Shown here: positions 40,876 through 51,136 of the stretch, piece by piece | How the letters are laid out: every line of letters starts with the position of its first letter | How positions within the stretch are numbered: the first letter of the stretch is position 1 | Assembly (NCBI RefSeq): GCF_027922145.1 | Contig: NZ_BSFC01000008.1 | Location: 62,001 to 126,000, forward strand | Origin: Novosphingobium resinovorum | Lineage (GTDB): Bacteria; Pseudomonadota; Alphaproteobacteria; Sphingomonadales; Sphingomonadaceae | DNA length: 64,000 bases | Direction: 5' to 3' | Notes under the pieces: model-generated | Seen by the model: the letters and a program-made list of their open reading frames with translations, nothing else | What the model was told of the DNA's origin: nothing | Database searches by the model: none | Position numbers and translations under genes: made by a program

Positions 40876-41223
40876 TCAGCCGAGAAACGGCAAGCCGCGG
40901 GCGATCCTTATCGAATTGGGCCACGGCGTTCCCGGCGCGCGGGGTTGCCCGTGGATTTCAATGGCGACGTGCGCCTGCGCCAGCCCGAGCACCAGCGCCA
41001 TGAGATTGCGCGCATCGTCAGGCAGGTCGTCGAGCCCGAAACGGTCGACGTAGCCGATGGCCTCTTCCGCCCGCGCGCACATGGCCTCGTAGAACACCCT
41101 GATCTCGTCCATCGAGCGCTCGCAGCGCGCGGCCAGCCGCCCGGCGGTGGTATGGCTCCCCCAGCTGTCGACGAAAGGTTCGAGTTCCGCGAACGCCTGC
41201 GGCAAGCGCGCCGCACCGCTCAC
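40876..41223 (-). CDS. uncharacterised 115-residue Rieske-associated protein, copy 2
   Basis: Homologue of the protein at 20386-20733, same length, also starting with GTG in a GTGA overlap, here with the Rieske stop itself. The conserved C-terminal HGQPRAPGTPWP and central SMDEIRVFYEAM are the best markers; no Cys/His cluster, no signal peptide. Translation coupling to the Rieske subunit makes a stoichiometric partner or assembly factor plausible. Confidence 0.75.
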   Translation of the reverse strand: MSGAARLPQAFAELEPFVDSWGSHTTAGRLAARCERSMDEIRVFYEAMCARAEEAIGYVDRFGLDDLPDDARNLMALVLGLAQAHVAIEIHGQPRAPGTPWPNSIRIARGLPFLG

Positions 41224-42485
41224 GCCAGCGCCTCGGTGACGGTTTCCGCCTCGACCCATTTGAGCAGTTGCTCGACCGAGTGACGGATGCCGACCTCGCT
41301 GTCCTGAAGCTGCATCTCGTCCTTGCCGGAACTGTTGATGCCGCGCTGGGTGCGGGCCACGTTGGCGAGGTCTTCCAGCACCACCTCGATCACCCGCGCG
41401 ACGTAGAGTTCCTGCTGCAGGCGCTGGCGCGCGTTCAGCGCGTCGGGGACATAGAAGCGCACTTCGTAGCGCGAAGTGGTCGGCGTCAGCGGCCAGAACT
41501 GGTGGACCCAGAAGCCGCCGGGGCCGAAATCGATCTGGGTGTTCGGGAACAGGTTGTTCACGTCCATCGACCAGCACCCCGCCCGCGTCGGATTGACGGC
41601 GGGGTGATCGAGGAACTCAGCCATCTGCGAACTCGTGCCCGCCGCGATCAGGCTGCCGGTGTCGCCAGAGGCATAGGCCAGCATCTCCACCTTGTTGCGC
41701 TCGTCGAGCGGCATCGTCGGGTTGCCGTACATCGAGACGGTGCGGTGCGGCCCGAACGTGCGCGCATCGAGCAGCCGGGCGAAGCGGTTCTCGCTCGACG
41801 AAAAGGTCTGGGCGATCGTCTTCTTGTGGATCGCGGGGATGTGGTAGCTTTCGATGAAGGCGTCCTGCACCACTTTCCAGTTGGCATCGAGGTCGGCCTT
41901 GAGCACGATCGGCTTGTCCGCCGCCACGTAAGGCACGCCGGCCAGACGGTCGGCGAAATCGCCGAGGAAGGTGCGCAGATCGACTTCGGGCTGGCGCTGG
42001 AGGTTGACGAAGATCCAGCCCTCCCAGGTTTCCGTCGCCATCTGCGTCAGCCCGCAGCGCTTCTTGTCGACCGCGAAGAAGCTGGCTTCGTCCGGGATCG
42101 AGATCAGATCGCCATCGGCCGCATATGTCCAGTTGTGGTAGGGGCAGACGATGCGCCGCGCATTGCCGGTGGGTCCGTCGAGGACTTGCGATCCGCGGTG
42201 CGAACAGGTGTTGTAGAACGCGCGGATGCGTCCATCCTTGCCCCGGTTGAGGATCGCGGAAACGCCGCCCGGCAACAGTTCGGTCGAGAAATAGTCGCCG
42301 TAGGCCGGGATTTCTTCCTCGCGCCCGACCAGCAGCCAGGCCCGCTCGAAGACTTGCACGCGTTCGCGTTCGAAAAACTCGGGCGATCGGTAAGGCTCGA
42401 GCGGCACCGGGCCGGTGCCAAGGCCGCAGGCCTCGGTGAACGCCGTCTTGCCTTCGAAAGCCCGCGCGGAAGCGGTGATGTTCAT
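41220..42485 (-). CDS. Rieske non-heme iron oxygenase, alpha subunit (second)
   Basis: 421 residues; Rieske ligands Cys94-x-His96 and Cys114-x2-His117; mononuclear iron motif NWKVVQDAFIESYHIPAIH with His215 and His220. Paralogous to the 20774 protein over its whole length. ATG at 42485 is chosen (GGAGAGGG seven bases upstream). First gene of Rieske-small protein-SDR-FAH unit; operator site 11 is upstream. No ferredoxin or reductase gene nearby. Confidence 0.92.
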   Translation of the reverse strand: MNITASARAFEGKTAFTEACGLGTGPVPLEPYRSPEFFERERVQVFERAWLLVGREEEIPAYGDYFSTELLPGGVSAILNRGKDGRIRAFYNTCSHRGSQVLDGPTGNARRIVCPYHNWTYAADGDLISIPDEASFFAVDKKRCGLTQMATETWEGWIFVNLQRQPEVDLRTFLGDFADRLAGVPYVAADKPIVLKADLDANWKVVQDAFIESYHIPAIHKKTIAQTFSSSENRFARLLDARTFGPHRTVSMYGNPTMPLDERNKVEMLAYASGDTGSLIAAGTSSQMAEFLDHPAVNPTRAGCWSMDVNNLFPNTQIDFGPGGFWVHQFWPLTPTTSRYEVRFYVPDALNARQRLQQELYVARVIEVVLEDLANVARTQRGINSSGKDEMQLQDSEVGIRHSVEQLLKWVEAETVTEALA

Positions 42486-42551
42486 GTCCCAACCCTCTCC
42501 AATCGGAACCGGCGCCGACGTCGGCATCAGATGCCGCATCGAGTCTTTATT

Positions 42552-42565
42552 TGACCGTTTGGTAA
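42552..42565. promoter_or_regulatory. shared operator site 11 (TGACC-GTTT-GGTAA)
   Basis: 66 bases upstream of the Rieske start; TTAT-T before and ACTTA after. Very close to sites 1 and 3. Confidence 0.65.
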
Positions 42566-42632
42566 ACTTAAGGTTGGAGAGGGGAATGTGTCAAGCGTTA
42601 GAGGTCGATGATGTCGGATTGAACGACCATCT

Positions 42633-42709
42633 CGTCATTGCGAGCGCAGCGAAGCAATCCAGGGCGGCTTGAAACTGCCCTGGATTGCTTCGCTACGCTC
42701 GCAATGACG
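42633..42709. repeat. 77-bp palindromic repeat, copy D
   Basis: Long near-perfect arms, CGTCATTGCGAGCG...; between the Rieske promoter and the 3' end of the reverse operon ending at 42725, i.e. again at a 3' end. Confidence 0.9.
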
Positions 42710-42724
42710 ATTCAATATAGCGCC

Positions 42725-43521
42725 CTAAAGATCGCGATATTCCGGGGCGGCGCGGTTCCTGAAGGCTTCCACCGCCGTTTCGTGATCGGCGGTCGCGATC
42801 AGCATGCATTGCTGGCGATCCTCCAGCGTCAGCGCGGCGTCGATACCCGGCGCATCGACGGTGAGATTGAGGGTCTCCTTCGTCATGCGCAGCCCCATCG
42901 GCGAGGCGCGCAGCATATCGCGGGCCATTGCCAGGCCCGCTTCCATGAGAGCCTCGCCAGCCACCACCGAACTGACCAGCCCGGTCGCCAGCGCGCGCGG
43001 CGCGGCGATGAAGTTGCCGGTCATCAGCAGTTCCGAGGCCACCGACAGCCCGACAAGGCGCGGCAGCAGATAGCCCGAACCCATGTCGCATCCGCCCAGC
43101 CCCACGCGCAGATAGGCGGCATTGAGCCGCGCATCCTCCGCAGCGATGCGCACGTCAGCCGCCAGCGCCAGCGAGAACCCCGCGCCGCAGGCCGCGCCGT
43201 GCAGCAGCGCGATGATCGGCTGCGGACATGCCCGCATGGCGCGCACGATCCCCGAATAGAGCCGCTGCATCGCCAGTTGCCGCTGGTTGCGCCCCGGTCC
43301 TTCATTGGCGAAAGCGTCGGAGCCCAGTTCGGCACCGGCGCAGAACATGCGTCCGGCACCCCGCAGGATCACCACGCGCGTCTCCAGCCGTGCGGGCAGC
43401 CCGCTGAAGTAATCGAGCAGCGCCTGCGCCAGTTCGGGCGAGACGGCGTTGAGCTGGTCGGGGCGATTGAGCGTGACGATCTCGATCGCGCCTTCGCTTT
43501 CCACCGTAAGCACTGTGCCGC

Positions 43522-43525
<4 letters not shown>
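42725..43525 (-). CDS. enoyl-CoA hydratase/isomerase family protein
   Basis: 266-residue crotonase. CAGAELGSDAF and the oxyanion segment GAACGAGFSLALAADVRIA are clear. Hydratase glutamates are absent: the GxGxxE position reads Ser (GFSLA) and the second reads GLGGCDMGSG, so it is more likely an isomerase, hydrolase or retro-type member than a standard hydratase. ATG overlaps the ligase stop (ATGA). Last gene of the ADH-P450-receptor-ligase operon. Confidence 0.82.
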
Positions 43526-45144
<1,619 letters not shown>

Positions 45145-45222
45145 CGTCCCGCGCAAGATTCAGGTCCTCTCTCTTTTTTCCGGCTCGGGAGAGGAGGTGC
45201 TGCCCCCTCCCCCGGCCACCCG

Positions 45223-47550
45223 TCAGAAGCGGGCCGCGAGCGCTACGCCGTAGCTCGCCGGCCGCCCGGTGTACCGCACCTGAGTATCGTACAGGATTGG
45301 TGCATTGGTGTAATAATACTCGTTAGTGACGTTGTTCGCGAACACCGTGAGTCGATACGCATCGTCAGAAAACGACAATCCTGCACGAAGGTCAACCAGT
45401 GTATAATCTTTCAGCTTGGCGGTCGGCACGGTGTCGATCACCGAGTAGGTCGAGCTGTTGTGCGTCACCGTCCCGCCGAGGAATGCCGAGACGCCCTCGC
45501 TGAGCGCGAACTCGTAATCCGCAGAGCCATTCACCGACAGCTTGGGCGCGAAGGGGATCGGGTTGCCCTCGAAATCCTGCACGCCGCCGTTGAAGCCGAC
45601 GCCGGTATATTCGTCGATGCGGGTATCGACATATGTGCCGCCCAGACGCAGGTTCAGGCCATCGACCGGCTCGGCCATGATCTCCGCCTCGACGCCCATC
45701 AGGCTCGACTTGGGCACGTTGACCAGCGCGTCGAGCACGCCGAACACCGGGTCGATGCGCTTGCCGCGGATCTGCTTGTCCGTGTACTTGTAGTAGAACC
45801 CGGCCAGATTGAACTGCATGCGCCGGTCGAGCATACTGGCCTTGAAGCCGCCTTCGAAGGCCAGCACCGATTCCTGCGTGACCGGCGCGAACTGCGCGGT
45901 ACTGGACGCATTGGTGAACAGGAAGCTGCCGGCCTTGTAGCCCTTGGACACGTTGGCATAGAGCAGCAGTTCGGGAAGCGCCTGATAGTCTATGCCGCCC
46001 CGCCACGAAACGTTGTCCTGGTCGAGCGAGCCTTCATACAGCGTCGGTAGGAAAGTCGCCTCGTCCAGCGTCACGCATCCGCCTGCGGGAATGGCAGGCG
46101 TCGGCGCGGCAGTCGGATCGATCGCCTGACGCACCTGGGTCGAGACGGCGGTGAAGAACGCCGCCGCGCCGCCGTTTCCGGGATCGCGGGTGCAGGTCTG
46201 CGCATCGCGCTGGCTCTTGGTGTAGCGCACGCCGCCCTTCACCGTCAGGCCGGGCAGGATCTCGTAGTCCGCATTGGCGAAGACCGCGTAGTTGTCGATC
46301 TGCGAGTTCAGGAAGAACGTGTTGGTATTGGCCGGGAAGCCGAGGTTCGCCACCACCGAGCTTTGCCCCGCATACTGGTCGGCGAATTCCTTCGAGGTGG
46401 TGTGCTCGTAGTTGCCGCCGATGATCCAGCTGAACGGGCCGGAGCCGTTGCTGGCGATGCGCAGTTCCTGGCTGAACGACTTGAGCGAACCATCGAACAG
46501 GAACTCCAGCGATTCCACGGCGACGCCATCGGGATCGTTGACCTGCTTGCGGCTGAAATCGACGTAGGAGGTGATCGAGGTCAGCTTGAGGCTGTCCGAA
46601 AGCTCATAGTCGGCACGAAGGGCGGCCTGCCACTGGCGGTCGTCGCCCTTGGGACGGCGATTGGGGTTCCAGTCGGCGGTGCGCGGCTTGGACGGCGCGA
46701 AGGGCGTGGCGGCAAGACCCGCGCCGACCGGTCCGACTTGCGGGAACAGGGCGATGTACTGGCCCGCCTGCGGGTCCGACTTGTCGATCATGCCATTGAC
46801 GTTGAGCGACACCGAGAGCCGGTCGGTCGGCGTCCAGTCGAGCAGGACGCGGCCCATGTAGAGTTCCTTGTCGCCCAGCTTGTCGTCGTCGGGCCGGGTC
46901 TGGCTCTTTTGCCAGGCGCCGCCCTGCGCGGTCTTGGCCGCGACGCGGACGCGCAGCGTGTCGCTGATCGGACCACTGACGAAGCCGCTCGCATCGACTT
47001 CGCCGAAGCTGTCGATGCTGGCATTCACGCCTGCCTTGAAGTCGGCGGTCGGCTTGGCGGCGATGTAGTTGATCGCACCGCCCGTCGCGTTCTGGCCGAA
47101 CAGCGTGCCCTGCGGTCCCTTGAGGACTTCGACGCGCTCGACGTCCAGCGCCGCCGTGCCGACCAGCGCCGGGAACGGCATCGGCACTTCGTCGACGTAG
47201 ACGCTGACCGCCGGATAGGCCGCCAGCGAGTTCTCGTAGAAGCCGACACCGCGCAGGGTGTAGACCGGCGTGTTGTAGATGCTGTTGGCGACCGTCAGCG
47301 CCGGGATCACCTTGGCGAGATCCGACACGCTGTTGACGCCCTGCTTCACCAGATCGTCGGAGGACAGCGCCTGGATGGTCAGGCCGACCTTGTTCAGCGA
47401 TTCCGAGCGCTTCTGAGCAGTGACGATGATTTCGCCGACGCCCGCCGTGGGCTGCGCCGCGCTCGCCGCTTCGTCCTGCGCCATGGCGAGGCCCGGCGTG
47501 GCTACAAGGCCGATGAAGGCGACGCCCGCCAGTAACTTGCTGGATTTCAT
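45223..47550 (-). CDS. TonB-dependent receptor 2
   Basis: 775 residues. Signal peptide 1-25 (LLAGVAFIGLVATPGLAMAQ), TonB-box-like GEIIVTAQKRSE near 38-49, plug with LRGVGFYENSLAAYPAVSVYVDEV and RVEVLKGPQGTLFGQNATGGAIN, barrel ending in Phe. Closely similar in plug and barrel motifs to receptor 1 (same VGFY, LLLYANVSKGYKAGSF). Sits inside the P450/ligase operon, so it probably imports the substrate of those enzymes. Confidence 0.92.
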   Translation of the reverse strand: MKSSKLLAGVAFIGLVATPGLAMAQDEAASAAQPTAGVGEIIVTAQKRSESLNKVGLTIQALSSDDLVKQGVNSVSDLAKVIPALTVANSIYNTPVYTLRGVGFYENSLAAYPAVSVYVDEVPMPFPALVGTAALDVERVEVLKGPQGTLFGQNATGGAINYIAAKPTADFKAGVNASIDSFGEVDASGFVSGPISDTLRVRVAAKTAQGGAWQKSQTRPDDDKLGDKELYMGRVLLDWTPTDRLSVSLNVNGMIDKSDPQAGQYIALFPQVGPVGAGLAATPFAPSKPRTADWNPNRRPKGDDRQWQAALRADYELSDSLKLTSITSYVDFSRKQVNDPDGVAVESLEFLFDGSLKSFSQELRIASNGSGPFSWIIGGNYEHTTSKEFADQYAGQSSVVANLGFPANTNTFFLNSQIDNYAVFANADYEILPGLTVKGGVRYTKSQRDAQTCTRDPGNGGAAAFFTAVSTQVRQAIDPTAAPTPAIPAGGCVTLDEATFLPTLYEGSLDQDNVSWRGGIDYQALPELLLYANVSKGYKAGSFLFTNASSTAQFAPVTQESVLAFEGGFKASMLDRRMQFNLAGFYYKYTDKQIRGKRIDPVFGVLDALVNVPKSSLMGVEAEIMAEPVDGLNLRLGGTYVDTRIDEYTGVGFNGGVQDFEGNPIPFAPKLSVNGSADYEFALSEGVSAFLGGTVTHNSSTYSVIDTVPTAKLKDYTLVDLRAGLSFSDDAYRLTVFANNVTNEYYYTNAPILYDTQVRYTGRPASYGVALAARF

Positions 47551-47576
47551 GTATCTTCTCCCGTGAACTTTGTTTT

Positions 47577-48884
47577 TCAGTTGGTTTCGAAAGCGATCGG
47601 CAGAGACTTCAACCCTCCCACGAAGTTGGTCTCGATGTAGCGGGGGCTGCCGTTCAGCCGGACGGCGGTGAGGTGCGGCATCAGTTCTTCGTAGAGGATG
47701 CGAATCTCGAGCTTCGCAAGGTTCTGGCCGAGGCACATGTGCGGGCCGGAACCGAACGAGAGGTGCCGGTTGCGCTTGCGGGCAAGGTCGAATCCTCCCG
47801 CATTCTCGAACACGTCCTCGTCACGGCTGGCGGAAGGGTAGGACAGCATGAGGCGCTGACCCTTGCGGATCGCGGTCCCGTGCAGGTCGAAGTCGTCGAT
47901 CGCGGTGCGCGTGAAGTGCCGCACCGGCGCCGCCGTACGCAGGGCTTCCTCGACAAAGGACGGGATGAGGCTCGGGTCCGCCTTGAGCCGCGCGAACTGG
48001 TCGGGGTGCTCGCACAGCGCCTTCATGCCGGTGGCGGTCGTGGTCGACGTGGTATCGTGCCCGGCGGTGGCGATGGTGATGTAATAGCCGTTGGCGAAGA
48101 AATCGCTGATCGGCTCACCGTCGATCTCGGCATTGGCGATCACGCTCATCAGGTCGTCGCGCGGGTTCTCGCGGCGATCGCGGGTCATCGGCGTGAAGTA
48201 GTCGTAATATTCCTGGATCACCCGGTGGAACTGGCGCGCGGCCATGTCGGGGGTGATCTCGATGTCGCTGCGCTGCTCTTCGGGGTCCTTCGAGCCGAAG
48301 AATTCCTGCGTCATCTTCAACATCTTGGGCAGGTCCGTCTCGGGGACGCCGAACATGTTCATGATGACCCTGAGCGGGTATTCGAGCGCGAAGTCCTTGA
48401 CGAAATCCACCTCGCGCGGACCGGCCAGCAGCCGCGCCACGGTGTCCCTGGCGATGATGCGGATATCGCTTTCAAGCCGGGTGATCCTCGCGGGCGAGAA
48501 GTACGGAACGGCGATCGAGCGCAGAGCCTTGTGATCGGGATTGTCCATGTGCGTAAGCGCCGCGACGACCTGGCAGGTACCGTTGTTGGCCGACCGCAGG
48601 AAGGCATCGTCGGCCTGCGGGTTATAGATGGGATTGTCGACCATGTTCAGGAACACGTCGGCGCGGCGCTCGACAGTGACGACGTCGTTGTACTTCGTGA
48701 CCATCCAGATCGGATCGTAGCCGCCGAGATGCGCCCAGCCGATCGGCCGGTTCGCGCGCATCCACGCCAGCGCCTCGTGAAACGAAGCCTCGTCGGCGCA
48801 GAGGTTCGGGTTCACCACCTTTTCGGCGATGTCATCGGGAATGCGAAGTTCGTCCGGCCCGAACGCGAGTGTGTCGGTCTGCAT
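47577..48884 (-). CDS. cytochrome P450
   Basis: Soluble bacterial P450 of 435 residues. I-helix AGHDTT at 274-279, ExxR at 313-316, heme-binding FGSGPHMCLG with Cys384. Hydroxylates an unactivated C-H bond with electrons from ferredoxin/reductase not encoded here. Downstream of a zinc alcohol dehydrogenase and upstream of a receptor and CoA ligase: hydroxylation, alcohol oxidation and CoA activation form a plausible side-chain route as in alkane, terpene or sterol side-chain degradation. CYP family not assigned with certainty. Confidence 0.92.
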   Translation of the reverse strand: MQTDTLAFGPDELRIPDDIAEKVVNPNLCADEASFHEALAWMRANRPIGWAHLGGYDPIWMVTKYNDVVTVERRADVFLNMVDNPIYNPQADDAFLRSANNGTCQVVAALTHMDNPDHKALRSIAVPYFSPARITRLESDIRIIARDTVARLLAGPREVDFVKDFALEYPLRVIMNMFGVPETDLPKMLKMTQEFFGSKDPEEQRSDIEITPDMAARQFHRVIQEYYDYFTPMTRDRRENPRDDLMSVIANAEIDGEPISDFFANGYYITIATAGHDTTSTTTATGMKALCEHPDQFARLKADPSLIPSFVEEALRTAAPVRHFTRTAIDDFDLHGTAIRKGQRLMLSYPSASRDEDVFENAGGFDLARKRNRHLSFGSGPHMCLGQNLAKLEIRILYEELMPHLTAVRLNGSPRYIETNFVGGLKSLPIAFETN

Positions 48885-48896
48885 GATCGGTTGCCT

Positions 48897-49997
48897 TCAG
48901 AAGGTGAGAACGGGCTTGACCACCAGCCCGGCAAGCTGGTCTTCGATCGCCTGATTGATCTGGTCGAACGGATACGTGCGCACGAGCTTGTCGAGCGGCA
49001 GGCGCCCCGCCTCGTAATGAGCCAGAAGCTCGGGAATATAGGTGTCGGGGTCGGTATCGCCCTCGATCACCGCCTTCAGCGTCGCGCCGCTGGCGAGGAA
49101 GCCGAGCATCGAGGTCGAGAACACCGCATCCATCTTCTTGGGTACGCCGAGGAACGCCATCGTCCCGTGCGGGGCGAGCGAGGCCAGCGCCGCCTGCACC
49201 ACCGCGTCCACCGCCGTGGTATCGACCACGTAATCGACACCGCGCGCGGCGATGGCGCGGATCGCCTCAGCCACGTCGCCGGCGGCCGGATCGACCGCGT
49301 GCGTCGCGCCGAGTTCCGCCGCAAGGGCCCGCCGCGCGGCTACGGGTTCGACGACGATGATCGGATCGCAGCCCGCAAGCTTCGCCCCCATGACCGCGCT
49401 CAGCCCGACCGAGCCGCCGCCGAAGACCGCGATCGAACGCCCGGCCTTCGCCGCGATCGAGCGCATCACCGCACCCGCGCCCGTCTGGATGCCGCATCCC
49501 AGCGGCGCGGCCATGGTCAGGTCGGCATCGGCGTGAACCTTGACGGTATTGTACTGCGTCGCGATCGCATACGTCGCGAACGACGACTGCGCGAAGAAGT
49601 ATCCGCCCACGGGCTCGGAACCGCAGCACAGAGTCGCGCTGCCGTCTGGGCGGCGGCCGCTGTAATTGAGCGTCATCCCCTTTTCGCAGTAGGCCACGTC
49701 GCCCCGGCGGCAGTTGGTGCATTCGCCGCAAGAGCCCACGGTGAGCACCACCTTGTCACCCGGCGCGACCTTGGTGACGCCCGGGCCGACGCGCTCGACG
49801 ATGCCCGCCCCCTCGTGCCCGAGCACGATGGGCATCTGCACCGGCAGCGACTGGTCTCGTGCCGCGATGTCGCTGTGGCACACGCCCACCGCCACCAGCC
49901 GCACGAGAACCTCGCCCTCGCGCGGTTCGTCGATCTCGATTGTTTCAAGCGCAAAGGGGCGCTTGGCCTCGCGCGCAATGGCGGCCGTAATCTGCAT
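48897..49997 (-). CDS. zinc-dependent alcohol dehydrogenase (aryl/terpene-alcohol type)
   Basis: 366-residue MDR alcohol dehydrogenase. Catalytic Zn ligands Cys40 (CHSD) and His61-Glu62 (GHEGAG); structural Zn Cys90, 93, 96 and 104; Rossmann FGGGSVGLSAVMGA; resembles XylB/geraniol dehydrogenase-type enzymes that oxidise primary benzylic or allylic alcohols with NAD. It would oxidise the hydroxyl produced by the P450 12 bases downstream. First gene of the reverse operon, divergent from the MerR gene. Confidence 0.9.
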   Translation of the reverse strand: MQITAAIAREAKRPFALETIEIDEPREGEVLVRLVAVGVCHSDIAARDQSLPVQMPIVLGHEGAGIVERVGPGVTKVAPGDKVVLTVGSCGECTNCRRGDVAYCEKGMTLNYSGRRPDGSATLCCGSEPVGGYFFAQSSFATYAIATQYNTVKVHADADLTMAAPLGCGIQTGAGAVMRSIAAKAGRSIAVFGGGSVGLSAVMGAKLAGCDPIIVVEPVAARRALAAELGATHAVDPAAGDVAEAIRAIAARGVDYVVDTTAVDAVVQAALASLAPHGTMAFLGVPKKMDAVFSTSMLGFLASGATLKAVIEGDTDPDTYIPELLAHYEAGRLPLDKLVRTYPFDQINQAIEDQLAGLVVKPVLTF

Positions 49998-50337
49998 ATG
50001 CCGATTTCCAGTTCAAGAGGGTTTGGCGCGGAGGCGGGGAGAGAGCTCGCCCCCGCGCCGGGACCGTCAGCCGCCCCGGAGGACGACGACCGCTTTCGTA
50101 TCGGTGCGGTTCAACACACTTGATGCGCCGCGTCGGCCACACCCGCCGGGCATGGTTTCGCAATGCATCTGAGAGCATTTCCACTTCGGTCTTTTCAGAT
50201 GGATGCTGCCTTGCATCTTCGTCTCCCAAGCCATCGCTTTGCACGATCGGCTTCAAGTGCTACGTACTTCGTATACGCAGTTTGTAATCTGATTTACTTC
50301 CCGTGACAAGCGGCAAAATCAAAACTAGGAAAATGCG
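49998..50337. other. divergent promoter region of ADH-P450 operon and MerR gene
   Basis: 340 non-coding bases. No copy of the TGACC-N4-GGTCA operator seen. It holds a 7-base-arm inverted repeat GCATCTGA...TCAGATG (about 50164-50204) and a CGTA...TACG pair near 50265-50280 that might be regulator sites; neither is strong. Confidence 0.4.
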
Positions 50338-51129
50338 ATGAAGATGGGGGAATTGGAGCACCTTACGGGGGTAAACCGGGAGACGATCAGGGTGCTGATC
50401 CGCAAGGGTTTGGTACCCCCGCCCGACAAGCCGAAGGCAACCGTGGCGCATTACAGCGACGAGCATGTGCGGGCGATTCGGGCGGTGCGTAATCTGCAGC
50501 GCGAACATCAGGTAACGCTGGACGAAATCGGAGCGATGCTGCGCGGCGACAAGCTCGACAAGCGGTTGGAGGCGCCTGCATTCCACCATCTCGAAAATCT
50601 GGTGGCCGCACGCTTCGGCGAGGACGACCGCACGATTGCGCTGGAAACATTACAGCAGGGAAATGCACACGCGGAACGCGACGCACGTGGCCTCGCGGCA
50701 CTTGGCGCCGTCGAACTCATCGAGACGGAAGAAGGAACCGCCGTCAGCTACACCGACGCGAACCTGATCGGCATCTGGGCACGCATGCGCGAAGCAGGCT
50801 TCGAGGAATCGGCCAACTTCTTTCCGGAAGTGCTGGATCACTACACCAAGTCGGCCGACTATCTCGCCTTCGCCGAAGCCACCCGCTTCATCACCCGCAC
50901 CGAAGGCCTGATCCGCGAAGAACGGGCAGCCGATATGCTGAGAACCGGCCTCCCCCTCATGCTCGACTTCTTCGGGGTGCTGAGGATGAAGTATTTCATG
51001 CGCTACCTGACCGCTGAAAGTGAAGGTCGGCTCCACGAGATCGTACCGCCGCGCCTGGACCGCGCAGGCGCCGCCGATGCCGCGCCCAGACAAGAAGGAC
51101 GCAGCAATCGGAAGCCTCCCTCCAAGTGA
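50338..51129 (+). CDS. MerR-family regulator
   Basis: 263 residues. N-terminal MerR wHTH: GELEHLTGVNRETIRVLIRKGLVPPP then HYSDEHVRAIRAVRNLQREHQVTLDEIGAML (about 4-70), C-terminal effector domain without metal-binding Cys, so probably sensing an organic ligand. Divergent from the ADH-P450-receptor-ligase-crotonase operon, its likely target. Ends 7 bases from the convergent DUF gene. Confidence 0.83.
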   Translation: MKMGELEHLTGVNRETIRVLIRKGLVPPPDKPKATVAHYSDEHVRAIRAVRNLQREHQVTLDEIGAMLRGDKLDKRLEAPAFHHLENLVAARFGEDDRTIALETLQQGNAHAERDARGLAALGAVELIETEEGTAVSYTDANLIGIWARMREAGFEESANFFPEVLDHYTKSADYLAFAEATRFITRTEGLIREERAADMLRTGLPLMLDFFGVLRMKYFMRYLTAESEGRLHEIVPPRLDRAGAADAAPRQEGRSNRKPPSK

Positions 51130-51136
51130 GGCTCTA

